Shown here piece by piece: positions 1-9,252 of a DNA stretch of 64,000 bases (within the stretch, counting starts at the first letter, position 1; each line of letters starts with the position of its first letter). Source of the DNA: CAZMRF01 sp964568735 (GTDB taxonomy: Bacteria; Acidobacteriota; Polarisedimenticolia; JACPZX01); assembly GCA_964568735.1 (NCBI GenBank), contig CAZMRF010000002.1, positions 85,661-149,660 on the forward strand, given 5' to 3'. Both the position numbers and the translations under genes were made by a program. The notes under the pieces were generated by a model. It saw nothing but the letters and a program-made list of their open reading frames with translations. It did not search any database and was not told the origin of the DNA.

Positions 1-1
1 C

Positions 2-1420
2 AAGCGGATTGCCGCCGAGGGAGGCGCAGCCGACACCCTGTGCGCCATCGAGGGAAGGGTCTCGGGCGGAAGCTGGGGGAGCGGGGGAACCATCCTCTTC
101 GCAGCGGGAGGGCGCGAGACCATCAAGAAGATCTCCGCGGGCGGAGGCGAGCCCGAAGAGGTCACGGCCATCGGGTCCGGCAACGCGGACTTCAGTCACC
201 GGAATCCGGTCTTCCTGCCCGACGGACGGCATTTTCTCTACAACATCCGGAGCGGCGGTGACCAGGGGAACAGCCTGGCCGCAGCATCCCTCGACGGCGG
301 GGCCCCGAAGGTACTCATGGAGATGAACTCCAATGCGGCTTGGGCGCCGCCGGGATACCTGATCTTCTGGCGCGATGAGGCCCTGCGCGCGCAGAAGTTC
401 GATCCCGACACGCTGGAGCTCGGCGGCGAGCCCTTCTCGATCGCCCAGGGGATCCGCTTCGATCCGGATATGGGGGTGGCCCACTTCTCTGTTTCGTACA
501 ACGGCGTCATCGCCAGCCAACGCGGTTCCGGCTCCACGGCCCGGACCCGCCTGCTGCTCTTCGATCGGTCGGGAAAAGAGATCGGGGCCATCGGCCCGCC
601 GGGGAACTTCTACTCCCCGCGCTTCTCGAGTGACGGCCGCAGGGTGGCCGTGGACAACAGCGGCATCGAGAACAACGGCGACATCTGGGTCTACGAGGTG
701 GGGCGCCAGGGAGCCCTGCGCCTGACCTCCGACCCGGCCGACGAGTCGGTACCCGTCTGGTCTCCCCACGACAAGCAGCTCGCTTTCGTCACGTCAGCGT
801 CGGGAAGGGAGACCGTCCGCGCCATCGACATGGCCCGTCCGGGCGATTCGAGCGCCCTGCTGGAATCTGATGATGGCAATGTGCCGCTCGATTGGTCGAA
901 GGACGGGAGCCGCCTTCTCGTGAACAGAACTCCGGTTGCCTCGGGCGGGCAGTCGGACCTGTGGGTCCTCGACATCGAAACGGGCAAGGCGAAGCCGTGG
1001 CTGGCGACGGGTTTCAACGAGGACCTGGCCACCTTCTCCCCCGACGGCAGATGGGTGGCTTTCGCCTCGAACGAGTCGGGCCGCATCGAGGTCTACGTGC
1101 AGCCCTTCTCGGGACCGGGTGCCCGAAAGCAGGTTTCCGCTGATGGTGGATCGGTCCCGAGGTGGCGAGCCGACGGCCGGGAGATCTTTTATGTCGCCCC
1201 GGACGCGCGGCTCATGTCGGTCCGGGTGGACGCCTCCTCGGACTTCGAAACGTCCGCACCCGAGCCCCTTTTCTCGACAGAGATCCGGGGAACAGCGTGG
1301 GGATCCTACTTCGACGTGACCGCCGACGGCCAGACCTTCGTCGTGGCATCTCTGACGGGAAGCGCCTCGACGCAGCCGATGTCCGTGATCCTGGGATGGC
1401 CCGGCCGTGACCTTCCGTGA
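2..1420 (+). CDS. PD40/TolB-type beta-propeller protein, 5' truncated
   Basis: The reading frame is open from the first bases of the window with no plausible start, so only the C-terminal ~472 residues are present. The visible part is a series of propeller blades with the PD40 signature (S-P-D-G-R-x-V/L-A-F-type strands, for example near residues 110-125 and 345-355), ending in an edge strand typical of TolB/DPP6-like propellers. Proteins with this tail in Acidobacteriota are often Ser/Thr protein kinases with a C-terminal PD40 sensor propeller. That is family knowledge; no kinase domain is visible because it would lie upstream. The 3' end overlaps the next gene by 14 bp, implying co-translation. 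Alternatives are a stand-alone periplasmic TolB-like protein or a prolyl-oligopeptidase propeller, although no hydrolase domain follows. Confidence 0.8.
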   Translation, partial: KRIAAEGGAADTLCAIEGRVSGGSWGSGGTILFAAGGRETIKKISAGGGEPEEVTAIGSGNADFSHRNPVFLPDGRHFLYNIRSGGDQGNSLAAASLDGGAPKVLMEMNSNAAWAPPGYLIFWRDEALRAQKFDPDTLELGGEPFSIAQGIRFDPDMGVAHFSVSYNGVIASQRGSGSTARTRLLLFDRSGKEIGAIGPPGNFYSPRFSSDGRRVAVDNSGIENNGDIWVYEVGRQGALRLTSDPADESVPVWSPHDKQLAFVTSASGRETVRAIDMARPGDSSALLESDDGNVPLDWSKDGSRLLVNRTPVASGGQSDLWVLDIETGKAKPWLATGFNEDLATFSPDGRWVAFASNESGRIEVYVQPFSGPGARKQVSADGGSVPRWRADGREIFYVAPDARLMSVRVDASSDFETSAPEPLFSTEIRGTAWGSYFDVTADGQTFVVASLTGSASTQPMSVILGWPGRDLP

Positions 1421-3098
1421 TCTCCTCTGCCTGGCATGGGTCGCTCTGGCCGTGACCTCCTCCACCGCACCTGCCGAACCCGCTTTCGACCTCGTCTTCG
1501 CCGGCGGCCGGGTCGTCGACGGGACGGGCGCCCCCTGGTTCCGCGCCGATGTCGGCGTGCGAGGGGATCGAATCGCCGCCGTCGGGGACCTCACAGGCAG
1601 CGCGGCGCTCCGGAGGGTCGACGCCCGCGGGCTCGTGATCTCCCCGGGCTTCATCGACATGCTGGGGCAGTCCGAGTACTTCCTTCTCGTGGACAACCGC
1701 GCCGCGAGCAAGATCACCCAGGGCATCACGACGGAGATCACGGGCGAGGGACAATCGATCGCGCCGCTCGACGACCGGATGGTCGAGGAGCATCGCGTGC
1801 TCTGGCAGAAGTACGGCCTCACACCCCACTGGCGCACGCTCGCCGGCTACTTCGAGGCCCTCGAGCGGGCCCGCCCCGCGGTGAACCTCGGGACCTTCGT
1901 CGGAGCGGGAGGGATCCGCGATCTGATCGTGGGCCGGGAGGATCGCCCCGCGACGGCCGATGAGCTGTCGAAAATGGAGGCCGCCGTCGCACAGGCGATG
2001 GAGGAGGGCGCCCTGGGCCTCTCGACCTCTCTCCAGTACGTGCCCGATCGCTTCGCATCCACCGAGGAGATCATCGCGCTGGCGAAGGTGGCCGCCCGCT
2101 ACGGCGGGAGCTACATCACCCACCAGCGTTCCGAGAGCTACGCGATCGACTCGAGCCTCGACGAGGTCTTCCGCGTGGCCCGCGAGGCCGCCATCCCGGC
2201 CCAGATCTACCACCTCAAGACGGCCTGCCGGGAGAACTGGGGCCGGATGCGCTCCGTTCTCGAGCGCCTGGAGAAGGCCCGCGCGGAGGGGCTCGACGTC
2301 TCCGCGAACCAGTACCCCTGGACGGCCGGCGCGAACAACCTCTCGGCGAATCTCCCGCTCTGGATGCGCGAGGGGGGGCAGGAGAAGATGCTGGAGCGGC
2401 TGGCGGATCCCGTTGCAAGGGCCCGCGCAAAGAAGGACATCGCCACGCCGGATCCCTCCTGGGAGAACCAGTACCTCTGCGCGGGAGGCCCGTCCGGCAT
2501 CCTGATCGGATCGGTCGTCAACCCGGAGCTGAAGAAATACGTGGGGAGGACGCTCGAGCAGATCGCGACAGAGGAGAGCAAGGACCCGCTCGACGTCCTG
2601 ATGGATCTCCTCGTCGCGGACGGCGGCGAGACGGGCAACATCGTCTTCATCATGCACGAAGACGACGTCAGGACGGCGCTGGGCCATCCCCTCGTCGGGT
2701 TCTGCACGGACTCTCCGGCCGGCGCCACGGACGGCCCGCTCGCCGACACCGGCTCCCACCCCCGAGGATGGGGATCGGCCCCGCGAATCCTCGGCCGCTA
2801 CGTCCGGGACGAGAAGCTCCTTTCCCTGGAGGAGGCCATCCGCAAGATGACGTCGCTGCCGGCGTCGAGGATGAGCCTCGCCGATCGCGGGATCCTGAAG
2901 CCGGGGATGGCAGCCGACATCGTGGCCTTCGATCCCTCCACCATCATGGATCGAGCCACCTACCAGGAGCCGCACCGCCACAGCGCCGGGGTGCGCTTCG
3001 TGGCCGTCAACGGAGAGCTGGTCCTCGACGACGGGAGGCTGACCGAGGCCAGGCCGGGGCGTCTCATCCGGGGACACGGATACCGGTCCACGCGATAA
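1407..3098 (+). CDS. D-aminoacylase-like amidohydrolase with altered metal site
   Basis: A 563-aa secreted amidohydrolase of the N-acyl-D-amino-acid deacylase family (urease-like TIM barrel plus small beta-sandwich domain). Residues 1-24 resemble a signal peptide. The family start motif V-x-D-G-T-G (~37-42) and the C-terminal G-x-L-K-P-G-M-A-A-D-I-V-x-F-D strand are clear. The barrel His residues in Y-I-T-H-Q-R and I-Y-H-L-K and the Asp in C-T-D-S are present. The usual H-x-H after G-F-I-D is missing (residues 81-90 read GFIDMLGQSE), and the position of the metal-ligand Cys carries Glu (G-E-G at 113-115). It may therefore bind one metal or use a different chemistry. ATG 1407 overlaps the preceding gene. 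Substrate unknown. Confidence 0.85.
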   Translation: MTFRDLLCLAWVALAVTSSTAPAEPAFDLVFAGGRVVDGTGAPWFRADVGVRGDRIAAVGDLTGSAALRRVDARGLVISPGFIDMLGQSEYFLLVDNRAASKITQGITTEITGEGQSIAPLDDRMVEEHRVLWQKYGLTPHWRTLAGYFEALERARPAVNLGTFVGAGGIRDLIVGREDRPATADELSKMEAAVAQAMEEGALGLSTSLQYVPDRFASTEEIIALAKVAARYGGSYITHQRSESYAIDSSLDEVFRVAREAAIPAQIYHLKTACRENWGRMRSVLERLEKARAEGLDVSANQYPWTAGANNLSANLPLWMREGGQEKMLERLADPVARARAKKDIATPDPSWENQYLCAGGPSGILIGSVVNPELKKYVGRTLEQIATEESKDPLDVLMDLLVADGGETGNIVFIMHEDDVRTALGHPLVGFCTDSPAGATDGPLADTGSHPRGWGSAPRILGRYVRDEKLLSLEEAIRKMTSLPASRMSLADRGILKPGMAADIVAFDPSTIMDRATYQEPHRHSAGVRFVAVNGELVLDDGRLTEARPGRLIRGHGYRSTR

Positions 3099-3446
3099 CA
3101 AACGTCACGGCGCTCGACTTTTCTGTTGACAGGGAAGCCGGGCTTCCGTAGCGTTGGGCCTGAGTTCGGTCCTGCGGCACGTGCCGTGGGCACCAAGGGA
3201 ACCTCTCGGGGGGGGAGCCCAAACCGGCATGTGCCCGCGTGCCGCCCTGCGGCCTCAAGCTCGCGGTGCATTCTCGCTTCCTGACGCTACCGGTATCCCC
3301 GCAGGGCCATCCCGATCGCCCGAGCCTTCCCCCGCTCCCCTGAGCCTGGAGCTCGACAGGGGAGCCTTCACGCTGCGACACCATCCGTCGAGCTCTCGAT
3401 CCACGTCAATGGCCCCCTGGGGGGCCCCCTTGGTGAGGAGGTCTGG
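3099..3446. other. intergenic region, no gene
   Basis: About 350 bp without a convincing coding frame. It carries a possible sigma70 promoter near its left end (listed separately). Just before the downstream ribosome binding site is a G/C hairpin at 3411-3426 (six-base arms around CTGG). This could restrict access to the start region of the protease gene, but that is inference. Confidence 0.5.
3126..3154 (+). promoter_or_regulatory. possible sigma70 promoter for the protease gene
   Basis: TTGACA at 3126-3131 matches the -35 consensus exactly. A 17-bp spacer leads to TAGCGT at 3149-3154, a weak -10. It would give a leader of about 285 nt before the protease start codon. Confidence 0.35.
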
Positions 3447-5063
3447 ATGACGCACCATGTCCGGAAACTGATGTCCTTCCCGTCGATGGCTGCGATCGTT
3501 ACGGCAGGAATCACCGCGGCGGCGATACTGGCCGTCCCGGCGGTGAATGCCGCCCCGAATGGCTACCTGAGCGTCCCCTCGGAGCCGGCTGTCGGCGGGA
3601 TCACACCGCAGCAGTTCACCGAGAACATGCTCGCACTCAATGGCCGTCTGGTGGCGGAGCTTCCGGCGGGGGTGCTCTCGAACCCGCTGCGCCTCGACCT
3701 GACCGCCGACGAGCGGCGGGAGCTGGCCGACGAGCAGAACCTTTCGGGCGGCCCGGCCGTCGTCGGGCGAACGAAGCTCACGAGCACGCACGTCCGGATC
3801 TCGGATCTCGACTCACGCCTCGTGCAGATCGGGAACCGGCCCGTCGGACCCGGCGTCCTGGCGGCGACCTCCGACGGCGGCTTCGTCTGGGCCGGCGCGA
3901 TCGCGTCGGACGGCGCGACAGCCATGCGGATTCACTTTACGGGCCTCAACCTCCCTCCGGACGCGGAGCTCTACGTCTTCAACATGACCGGTGCCGCCCA
4001 CGGCCCCTACTGGGGACGGGGCCCGAATGACGACGGCGAGCTGTGGTCACACACCGTCGGCGGAGCCGAGACGATCGTGATGCTTCGCCAGAGAGGCCCG
4101 GCCACCTCGGCCGAGCTGAACCGCATGTCCTTCACCATCGCGGACGTCGGTCACATCACACCGGATTTCAAGGGGATCAGCGCCGAGTCCTTCTGCAGCT
4201 ACAACGTTGCCTGCATCGTGAACGCGGAGTGCACGTCTGTCAGCAGCACCCATCAGAACGCGATCGCACTCCTGCAGTGGATCTCGGGAGCCTTCATCTA
4301 CACGTGCACCGGCGGGCTCATCGCCGACACGGACGCCAGCACTCAGATCCCGTATGTCCTGACGGCGAATCACTGCCTCAACAGGGCCAGGGACGCACAG
4401 AACGTCGAGTCCTTCTTCTTCTACACGCTCGCCTGCGGCAGCACGAGTTGCCCGGCCCAGGCGAACCCGGGGGGCCCCTACGGTTCCGCCGTGCAGACGG
4501 CCACGATCGGGACGACGATCAAGGCCACCGGAACGACAGGAGACTACTCGCTCCTCCAGCTCAACGGGCCGCCGCCCAGCGGAACGACCTTCCTGGGCTG
4601 GAACAACACGCCGATCGCGAACACGAACGGCACGGCCCTTCGAAGGGTCCACCATCCGGCGTGGGCTCCGCAGTCCTACTCGGAGCAGCACGTGGACACG
4701 AGCCGGGGCACCTGCACTGGATACCCCCGGGGGACCTTCATCTACAGCAGCGATGACTTCGGAGGCACCGAAGGCGGGAGCAGCGGCTCCCCCGTCGTGA
4801 ACACGAGCGGGCAGATCGTCGGCCAGCTCTTCGGCGCCTGCGGCACGAACGTGGGCGATGCCTGCGACAACGCATCCAACGCCACCGTGGACGGTGCCTT
4901 CGCGGCCTACTACTCGAACGTCGCGTCCTTCCTCAATCCGTCGGGCGGCGGCGGCACCTGCGTGAACCCCGGAGGAGCCCCGGCGGGCTCCACCTGCAAC
5001 GCCAACTCCGACTGCTGCTCGAACAACTGCAAGGGAAAGCCGGGCGCGAAGGTCTGCAAGTAA
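3447..5063 (+). CDS. secreted trypsin-like serine endopeptidase with Cys-rich tail
   Basis: A 538-aa exported peptidase with a trypsin-like (PA clan) domain. The signal peptide ends near residue 35 (A-V-N-A | A-P-N-G). The catalytic triad is readable: His309 in A-N-H-C-L, Asp366 in G-D-Y-S-L and Ser446 in G-G-S-S-G-S-P. The arrangement resembles bacterial lysyl-endopeptidase-like enzymes, with a long N-terminal region of ~240 residues that is probably a propeptide. The last ~35 residues contain six cysteines in a knottin-like pattern (C-x8-C-x6-CC-x4-C-x8-C approximately), an unusual appendage. The ATG follows a GAGGAGG ribosome binding site. A strong hairpin terminator lies after the gene. 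It stands alone, so its target is probably external protein. Confidence 0.88.
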   Translation: MTHHVRKLMSFPSMAAIVTAGITAAAILAVPAVNAAPNGYLSVPSEPAVGGITPQQFTENMLALNGRLVAELPAGVLSNPLRLDLTADERRELADEQNLSGGPAVVGRTKLTSTHVRISDLDSRLVQIGNRPVGPGVLAATSDGGFVWAGAIASDGATAMRIHFTGLNLPPDAELYVFNMTGAAHGPYWGRGPNDDGELWSHTVGGAETIVMLRQRGPATSAELNRMSFTIADVGHITPDFKGISAESFCSYNVACIVNAECTSVSSTHQNAIALLQWISGAFIYTCTGGLIADTDASTQIPYVLTANHCLNRARDAQNVESFFFYTLACGSTSCPAQANPGGPYGSAVQTATIGTTIKATGTTGDYSLLQLNGPPPSGTTFLGWNNTPIANTNGTALRRVHHPAWAPQSYSEQHVDTSRGTCTGYPRGTFIYSSDDFGGTEGGSSGSPVVNTSGQIVGQLFGACGTNVGDACDNASNATVDGAFAAYYSNVASFLNPSGGGGTCVNPGGAPAGSTCNANSDCCSNNCKGKPGAKVCK

Positions 5064-5108
5064 ATCGACCTGAGCTGCCGCTGCAGCGGCGGCCGGCCTG
5101 AACGACGA

Positions 5109-5137
5109 GGGCGGGGGCCCGAGGCTCCCGCCCTTTT
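5109..5137 (+). terminator. rho-independent terminator
   Basis: GGGCGGG at 5109-5115 pairs with CCCGCCC at 5127-5133 (extendable by two pairs), followed by TTTT. It lies 45 bp after the protease stop codon and before the convergent dehydrogenase gene. Confidence 0.7.
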
Positions 5138-5143
5138 CCATTC

Positions 5144-6190
5144 TCAGGGGATCAGCACGACCTTCGTGCAGCCTTCGAGCCGGCGATCGAAGATCTCGTA
5201 GCCGCGCGCCGCCTCCGCGAGCGGCAGCCTGTGGGAGATGATCGCCGCGATCGGCAGTTTCTCGGCAGCCACGAGCCTCGCGAGGGGCTCCATGTAGCGC
5301 CGCGCGGGACAGCGCCCCGTCCGGAAGGTCAGGTTCCTGTCGTAGGCCTCCCCCGGCGAGAAGGCGAAGTGGGGATCCGTGTGAACGCCCACGGAAGAGA
5401 TCACGCCGCCGGGCCTCACGAGATCCAGGGCCGTCCTCATCGCGGCCGGCGAGCCGACAGCTTCAAGCACCGTCCGCACTCCACGCCCCTCCGTGCGATC
5501 GCGAACGGCGTCGGCGGCATCCCCGCTCGTGGCGTCGATCGGCTCGGCGCCGAAGCGCCTTCCCAGGGCAAGGCGGTCTTTGACGGTATCGATGCAGAAG
5601 AGCGGATCGGCCCCCATGTGCCGGGCGGCGATGATCGCCATCAGCCCGACGGGGCCGCATCCGACGACGGCGCACGAGGTGCCTGGCGCTACCCCGCCCT
5701 GCTCCGCGCAGAACCAGCCCGTGGAGAAGACGTCACCGACGAGGAGGGCCTCGTCTGCGGACAGTCCGTCTGGAATGGCCATGAGCGTCGTCTCCGCCAT
5801 GGGGACGCGCACGAGGCCGGCCTGCATCCCCTGCAGGCCGCGACCTCGCGAGACCCAGCCGAAGAGGTCCCCCCGATCGCAGCGGCTCGTGAGCCCCCCG
5901 CGGCAGGGCGGGCAGCTGCCGCAGCTCGTCGTGAAGGGGCTGAAGACCCGATCCCCCCGGCGCATCCCCCGCACCTCCGGGCCCAGATCGACGATGGTCC
6001 CCACCCCCTCGTGCCCCATCGTCGTGCCGGGATCGAGCCCGCTCTCGCGCCCGTGGTAGACGTGGAGGTCGGAACCGCAGATGGCGGCGAGATCGAGGCT
6101 GACGAGGGCGTCGCCGGGATCCGAGAGGACCGGCTCGGGCACCGACTCGACGGCGATGCTGCGGACTCCCTGCCAGACCAGCGCCTTCAT
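5144..6190 (-). CDS. zinc-dependent alcohol dehydrogenase (MDR family)
   Basis: A 348-aa medium-chain dehydrogenase/reductase that oxidises an alcohol with NAD(P)+. The catalytic zinc ligands Cys38 (I-C-G-S-D), His60 and Glu61 (G-H-E-G) are present. So is the structural-zinc lobe with Cys90, Cys93, Cys96 and Cys104. The Rossmann motif G-C-G-P-V-G-L lies near residue 177. The length matches threonine-dehydrogenase/sorbitol-dehydrogenase-like members, but the sequence does not fix the substrate. It is convergent with the protease gene and lies 7 bp downstream of the M16 peptidase gene on the same strand, so the two may share a transcript. Confidence 0.9.
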   Translation of the reverse strand: MKALVWQGVRSIAVESVPEPVLSDPGDALVSLDLAAICGSDLHVYHGRESGLDPGTTMGHEGVGTIVDLGPEVRGMRRGDRVFSPFTTSCGSCPPCRGGLTSRCDRGDLFGWVSRGRGLQGMQAGLVRVPMAETTLMAIPDGLSADEALLVGDVFSTGWFCAEQGGVAPGTSCAVVGCGPVGLMAIIAARHMGADPLFCIDTVKDRLALGRRFGAEPIDATSGDAADAVRDRTEGRGVRTVLEAVGSPAAMRTALDLVRPGGVISSVGVHTDPHFAFSPGEAYDRNLTFRTGRCPARRYMEPLARLVAAEKLPIAAIISHRLPLAEAARGYEIFDRRLEGCTKVVLIP

Positions 6191-6197
6191 GCGCCTG

Positions 6198-9053
6198 TCA
6201 ATCCCCTTCGGGGCTGAGGATGCCGAGGACGTACCGATCCGGCTTCAAGTAGAAACGCGCAGACTCGCGGAGGCTCTCGGAGGAGACGTCTTCCACCAGC
6301 TCTCCGAAGTCGAGAATGAGCCGGGGATCCTCGCCGAGCCTCAAGTAATTGCCGAGCACGCCGAGCCAGAAGCCGTTCTCCTCGAGATCGGTCTCCCGCT
6401 GCCGGAGCTGTCCTTCCCGGATCTTCTCGACCTCGATTGCCGAGGCTCCTTCCCGCTGGATCTTCCCGATCTCGGCGAAGACGGCCGCGACGAGATCCTC
6501 CGCGGCCCCCGGGGCGCACCCGAATCCTACGTTCAACGAGTAGCTCTCCACGGGCCGCCGCTCGATGGCACCACCCACGCCGACGCCGTAGGTCGCTCCC
6601 ATCTCCTCGCGCAGGACCTCCCGGAGGCGGAGGCGCAGCAGGGAAGCCAGCGAGGCGATCCGATGGCGGGTCCGGCGGGTGGATTCCCCTTCTCCCGTGA
6701 AGACCAGCCGGACCTGGCTCTTGGGCTCGATCCCCTTCGTGACCTGCTCCCGCACGACGCCCGCCGGCGGGCGGACCCCGACGTCACGCCACGTCTCCTC
6801 CCGCCCGGCGGCGGGCAGCCCGCCCAGGTATCGCGCGATGAGATCGCGGATCGACTCGGGCTCGAAGCTCCCCACCACCACGAAGGTGAAGTCGCTCGCA
6901 TCCGCGAAGCGGTCCTTATAGAACGCCAGGGCCCTGTCCAGATCCACCTCGTCGAGGATCCCGTCGGAGAGCGGCCGCCGTCGCGGGTGGCCCTGAGAGA
7001 GGAGCACGTTCATCCGGTCGCTGAAGAGGCTCTCGGGGCTCGCCAGCCGGTTCTCGATGAAGCCGTGCAGCTTGCTCATCAGGGAGTCGAAGGCTCCCTC
7101 ATCCCTCCGCGGCGCGGTGAATCGCAGGTAGAGGAGCTGGAGCATGGTCTCGAGGTCCTCGGGCGATGCGCTGCCCGTGGCGCCCTCCTCGAACTCCCCG
7201 ATCCAGGTCGAGGCGGAGGCCACCTTGCCCGCCAGCGCCTTCTTCAGCTCCGTGGCGTCGAAGGCTCCCGCGCCGGCCGCGTCCACCACGGAGGTGGCGA
7301 AGATCGCCGAGCTGTGATCCCTCTCCTCCGCCAGGGAGTGGCCCCCCGGGCTCCACGCCGTCATGAGGATCTCGTCGTTCCTGAACGTCGTGGGCTTGAG
7401 GAAGACCTCGACTCCGTTGGAGAGATCCCAGCGCAGGAGTCCAATCTCCTCGAGGGCCTCTTCCCGGAGGATCCGGCCGGGCTCGGGCAGAGCGGGCACC
7501 AGCGGCGCCTCGAGCACGCGATCCTCCCAGGGCTCGACGTCGCGCCGATCGACCTCGTCGAACACCGCGAGCAGATCCTGCTCCGTCGTGGGCGGGCCCG
7601 CCCCCTCCGGCGCGCTCACGGCGATGACGCGGCTCTGCTCCGTGATCCAGGCCGCGGCCGAGCGGTTCACCTCCTCCAGCGTGATCTCGGGAAGGAAGCT
7701 CCTCGCGAGGCCCAGCTCGAAGTCGATGCCGGGCATCGGCTCGCCTTCCAGGTAGTGCCTGAGCATCTCGGCCGCGTAGATGGACGAGTCCTCCTTGCCG
7801 CTCTCCCGCCAGGCCTGCTCGTAGCCGCGCAGCAGGCCGCGCTTCGCGCGCTCCAGCTCCGATGCGGTGAAGCCGTGGCGATCCACACGCTCCGCCTCCG
7901 TCAGGAGCGCCTCCAGCCCGCTGCGGAGCGCACCCTCCCTGACGCCGGCCGCCTGGTAGTAGACCTCACGGGATCTCACGAGCTGGTCGGTGACCGAAAA
8001 GGCGTAGAGGAAGGGTGGATCGGGCCGTTCGGTGATCTCGTCGAGCCGCTCGTTGAGGATCGATTGATAGAGCAGCTCCACGAGGGAGCGCCGGTAGTCC
8101 TGCGCCGTGGAGTCGGGCCGCTTCGGAAGCTTGTAGTAGATGCGCACGGCGGTCGAGGTGGCCTCCGGATCCGTCGCGATCGTCACGAGCGTCTGGTCGT
8201 GATCCGGCACCGGCCAGGTCTCGCGCGGCTTCGGGTTCGCGGGCGCCGGAAGATCGGCGAAGGCTTTTCGGATGAGCTTCTCGACCCGGGCCGCGTCGAA
8301 ATCTCCTGCAGCGATCACCGCCATCAGATCGGGGCGGTACCAGTCGCGGTAGAAGCTCCGGAGCTGAGCTGCCGGGGCGGACTCGATGATCTCCCTGCGG
8401 CCGATGGGAAGGCGATCCGCGTACCGTGACCCGTTGAGGATCACGGGGAGCTGGCGGTCGCGGATCCGCGCGTCGGCCCCGCGGTCGAGCCTCCACTCCT
8501 CCAGGACGACTCCCCTCTCGGCGTCGACCTCGCTCTCCTCGAAGGCGATGCCACGGGCCCACTCGCCGAGGATCGTGAAGGCCTGTTCCAGGAGGGCCGG
8601 ATCGCCGGTGGGCACTTTCAGCGTGTAGACGGTTTCGTCGAAGCTGGTATAGGCATTGACGTCGGGCCCGAAGCGCATCCCGATGAGCTCGAGGAAATCC
8701 ACGATCTCGTGTTTCTCGAAGCGCGCGGTTCCGTTGAAGGCCATGTGCTCCACGAAGTGGGCCAGCCCGCGCTGGCTCTCGTCCTCCTGGAGCGATCCGG
8801 CGTTCACAGCCAGCCAGATCTCCGCCCTCTTCTCGGGTTTCCCGTTCGGGCGGATGAAGTAGGCCAGCCCGTTCCGGAGCCGTCCCGCCGTGACGGCCGG
8901 GTCGATGGGGAGCGGCTCCCCCGGCGCGATGGGCACCCCGGCCGCGACCGATCCCGCAGGGCGAGCCTCGCGGTGCAGGCCGGAGCAGGCCATCGGCCAC
9001 GCCATCAGGGCGAGAGCCAGGAGGGCTGCGAGCGCGCGTCTTTCGGGCCTCAT
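6198..9053 (-). CDS. M16 family zinc metallopeptidase, PqqL-like, exported
   Basis: A 951-aa two-lobed peptidase of the insulinase/pitrilysin (inverzincin) family. The zinc motif H-x-x-E-H is at His99-Glu102-His103 (G-L-A-H-F-V-E-H-M), with a downstream Glu-rich E-R-G-V-V-L-E-E-W segment supplying the third ligand. The C-terminal half carries the inactive partner repeat (R/Y-type motif region around residues 550-950). Residues 1-23 form an export signal ending in M-A-C, possibly a lipobox, although Pro at -3 is atypical. The length matches periplasmic PqqL-type enzymes that degrade peptides. A good AGGAG ribosome binding site precedes the ATG. It is divergent from the signalling operon. Confidence 0.92.
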   Translation of the reverse strand: MRPERRALAALLALALMAWPMACSGLHREARPAGSVAAGVPIAPGEPLPIDPAVTAGRLRNGLAYFIRPNGKPEKRAEIWLAVNAGSLQEDESQRGLAHFVEHMAFNGTARFEKHEIVDFLELIGMRFGPDVNAYTSFDETVYTLKVPTGDPALLEQAFTILGEWARGIAFEESEVDAERGVVLEEWRLDRGADARIRDRQLPVILNGSRYADRLPIGRREIIESAPAAQLRSFYRDWYRPDLMAVIAAGDFDAARVEKLIRKAFADLPAPANPKPRETWPVPDHDQTLVTIATDPEATSTAVRIYYKLPKRPDSTAQDYRRSLVELLYQSILNERLDEITERPDPPFLYAFSVTDQLVRSREVYYQAAGVREGALRSGLEALLTEAERVDRHGFTASELERAKRGLLRGYEQAWRESGKEDSSIYAAEMLRHYLEGEPMPGIDFELGLARSFLPEITLEEVNRSAAAWITEQSRVIAVSAPEGAGPPTTEQDLLAVFDEVDRRDVEPWEDRVLEAPLVPALPEPGRILREEALEEIGLLRWDLSNGVEVFLKPTTFRNDEILMTAWSPGGHSLAEERDHSSAIFATSVVDAAGAGAFDATELKKALAGKVASASTWIGEFEEGATGSASPEDLETMLQLLYLRFTAPRRDEGAFDSLMSKLHGFIENRLASPESLFSDRMNVLLSQGHPRRRPLSDGILDEVDLDRALAFYKDRFADASDFTFVVVGSFEPESIRDLIARYLGGLPAAGREETWRDVGVRPPAGVVREQVTKGIEPKSQVRLVFTGEGESTRRTRHRIASLASLLRLRLREVLREEMGATYGVGVGGAIERRPVESYSLNVGFGCAPGAAEDLVAAVFAEIGKIQREGASAIEVEKIREGQLRQRETDLEENGFWLGVLGNYLRLGEDPRLILDFGELVEDVSSESLRESARFYLKPDRYVLGILSPEGD

Positions 9054-9252
9054 CGAGGGTTGCTCCTATACAGGGGGCGGAATGTCCACGGCGCCAGCAT
9101 ATTCTAGGCGTCGCGCCCGACATGGGTCGCTTGACGCACTCTCAGATGAACGCAGATTGGACGCGTCCTGCCAGGAGCCGCGCCAGGCACCGGTTTTCGG
9201 GAAAATCGGGATCGAAGGGGCCTGCCGGGCTCAACCGTGACGGAGCGCCCTC

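Noticed and set aside
1212..3101. Long minus-strand frame (629 codons) opposite the D-aminoacylase gene
   Set aside because: It is the antisense shadow of a well-supported gene; the translation is Arg/Gly/Pro-rich with no family resemblance.
6081..8429. 782-codon plus-strand frame opposite the M16 peptidase gene
   Set aside because: Antisense shadow with no recognisable domain; the M16 motifs on the minus strand are clear.
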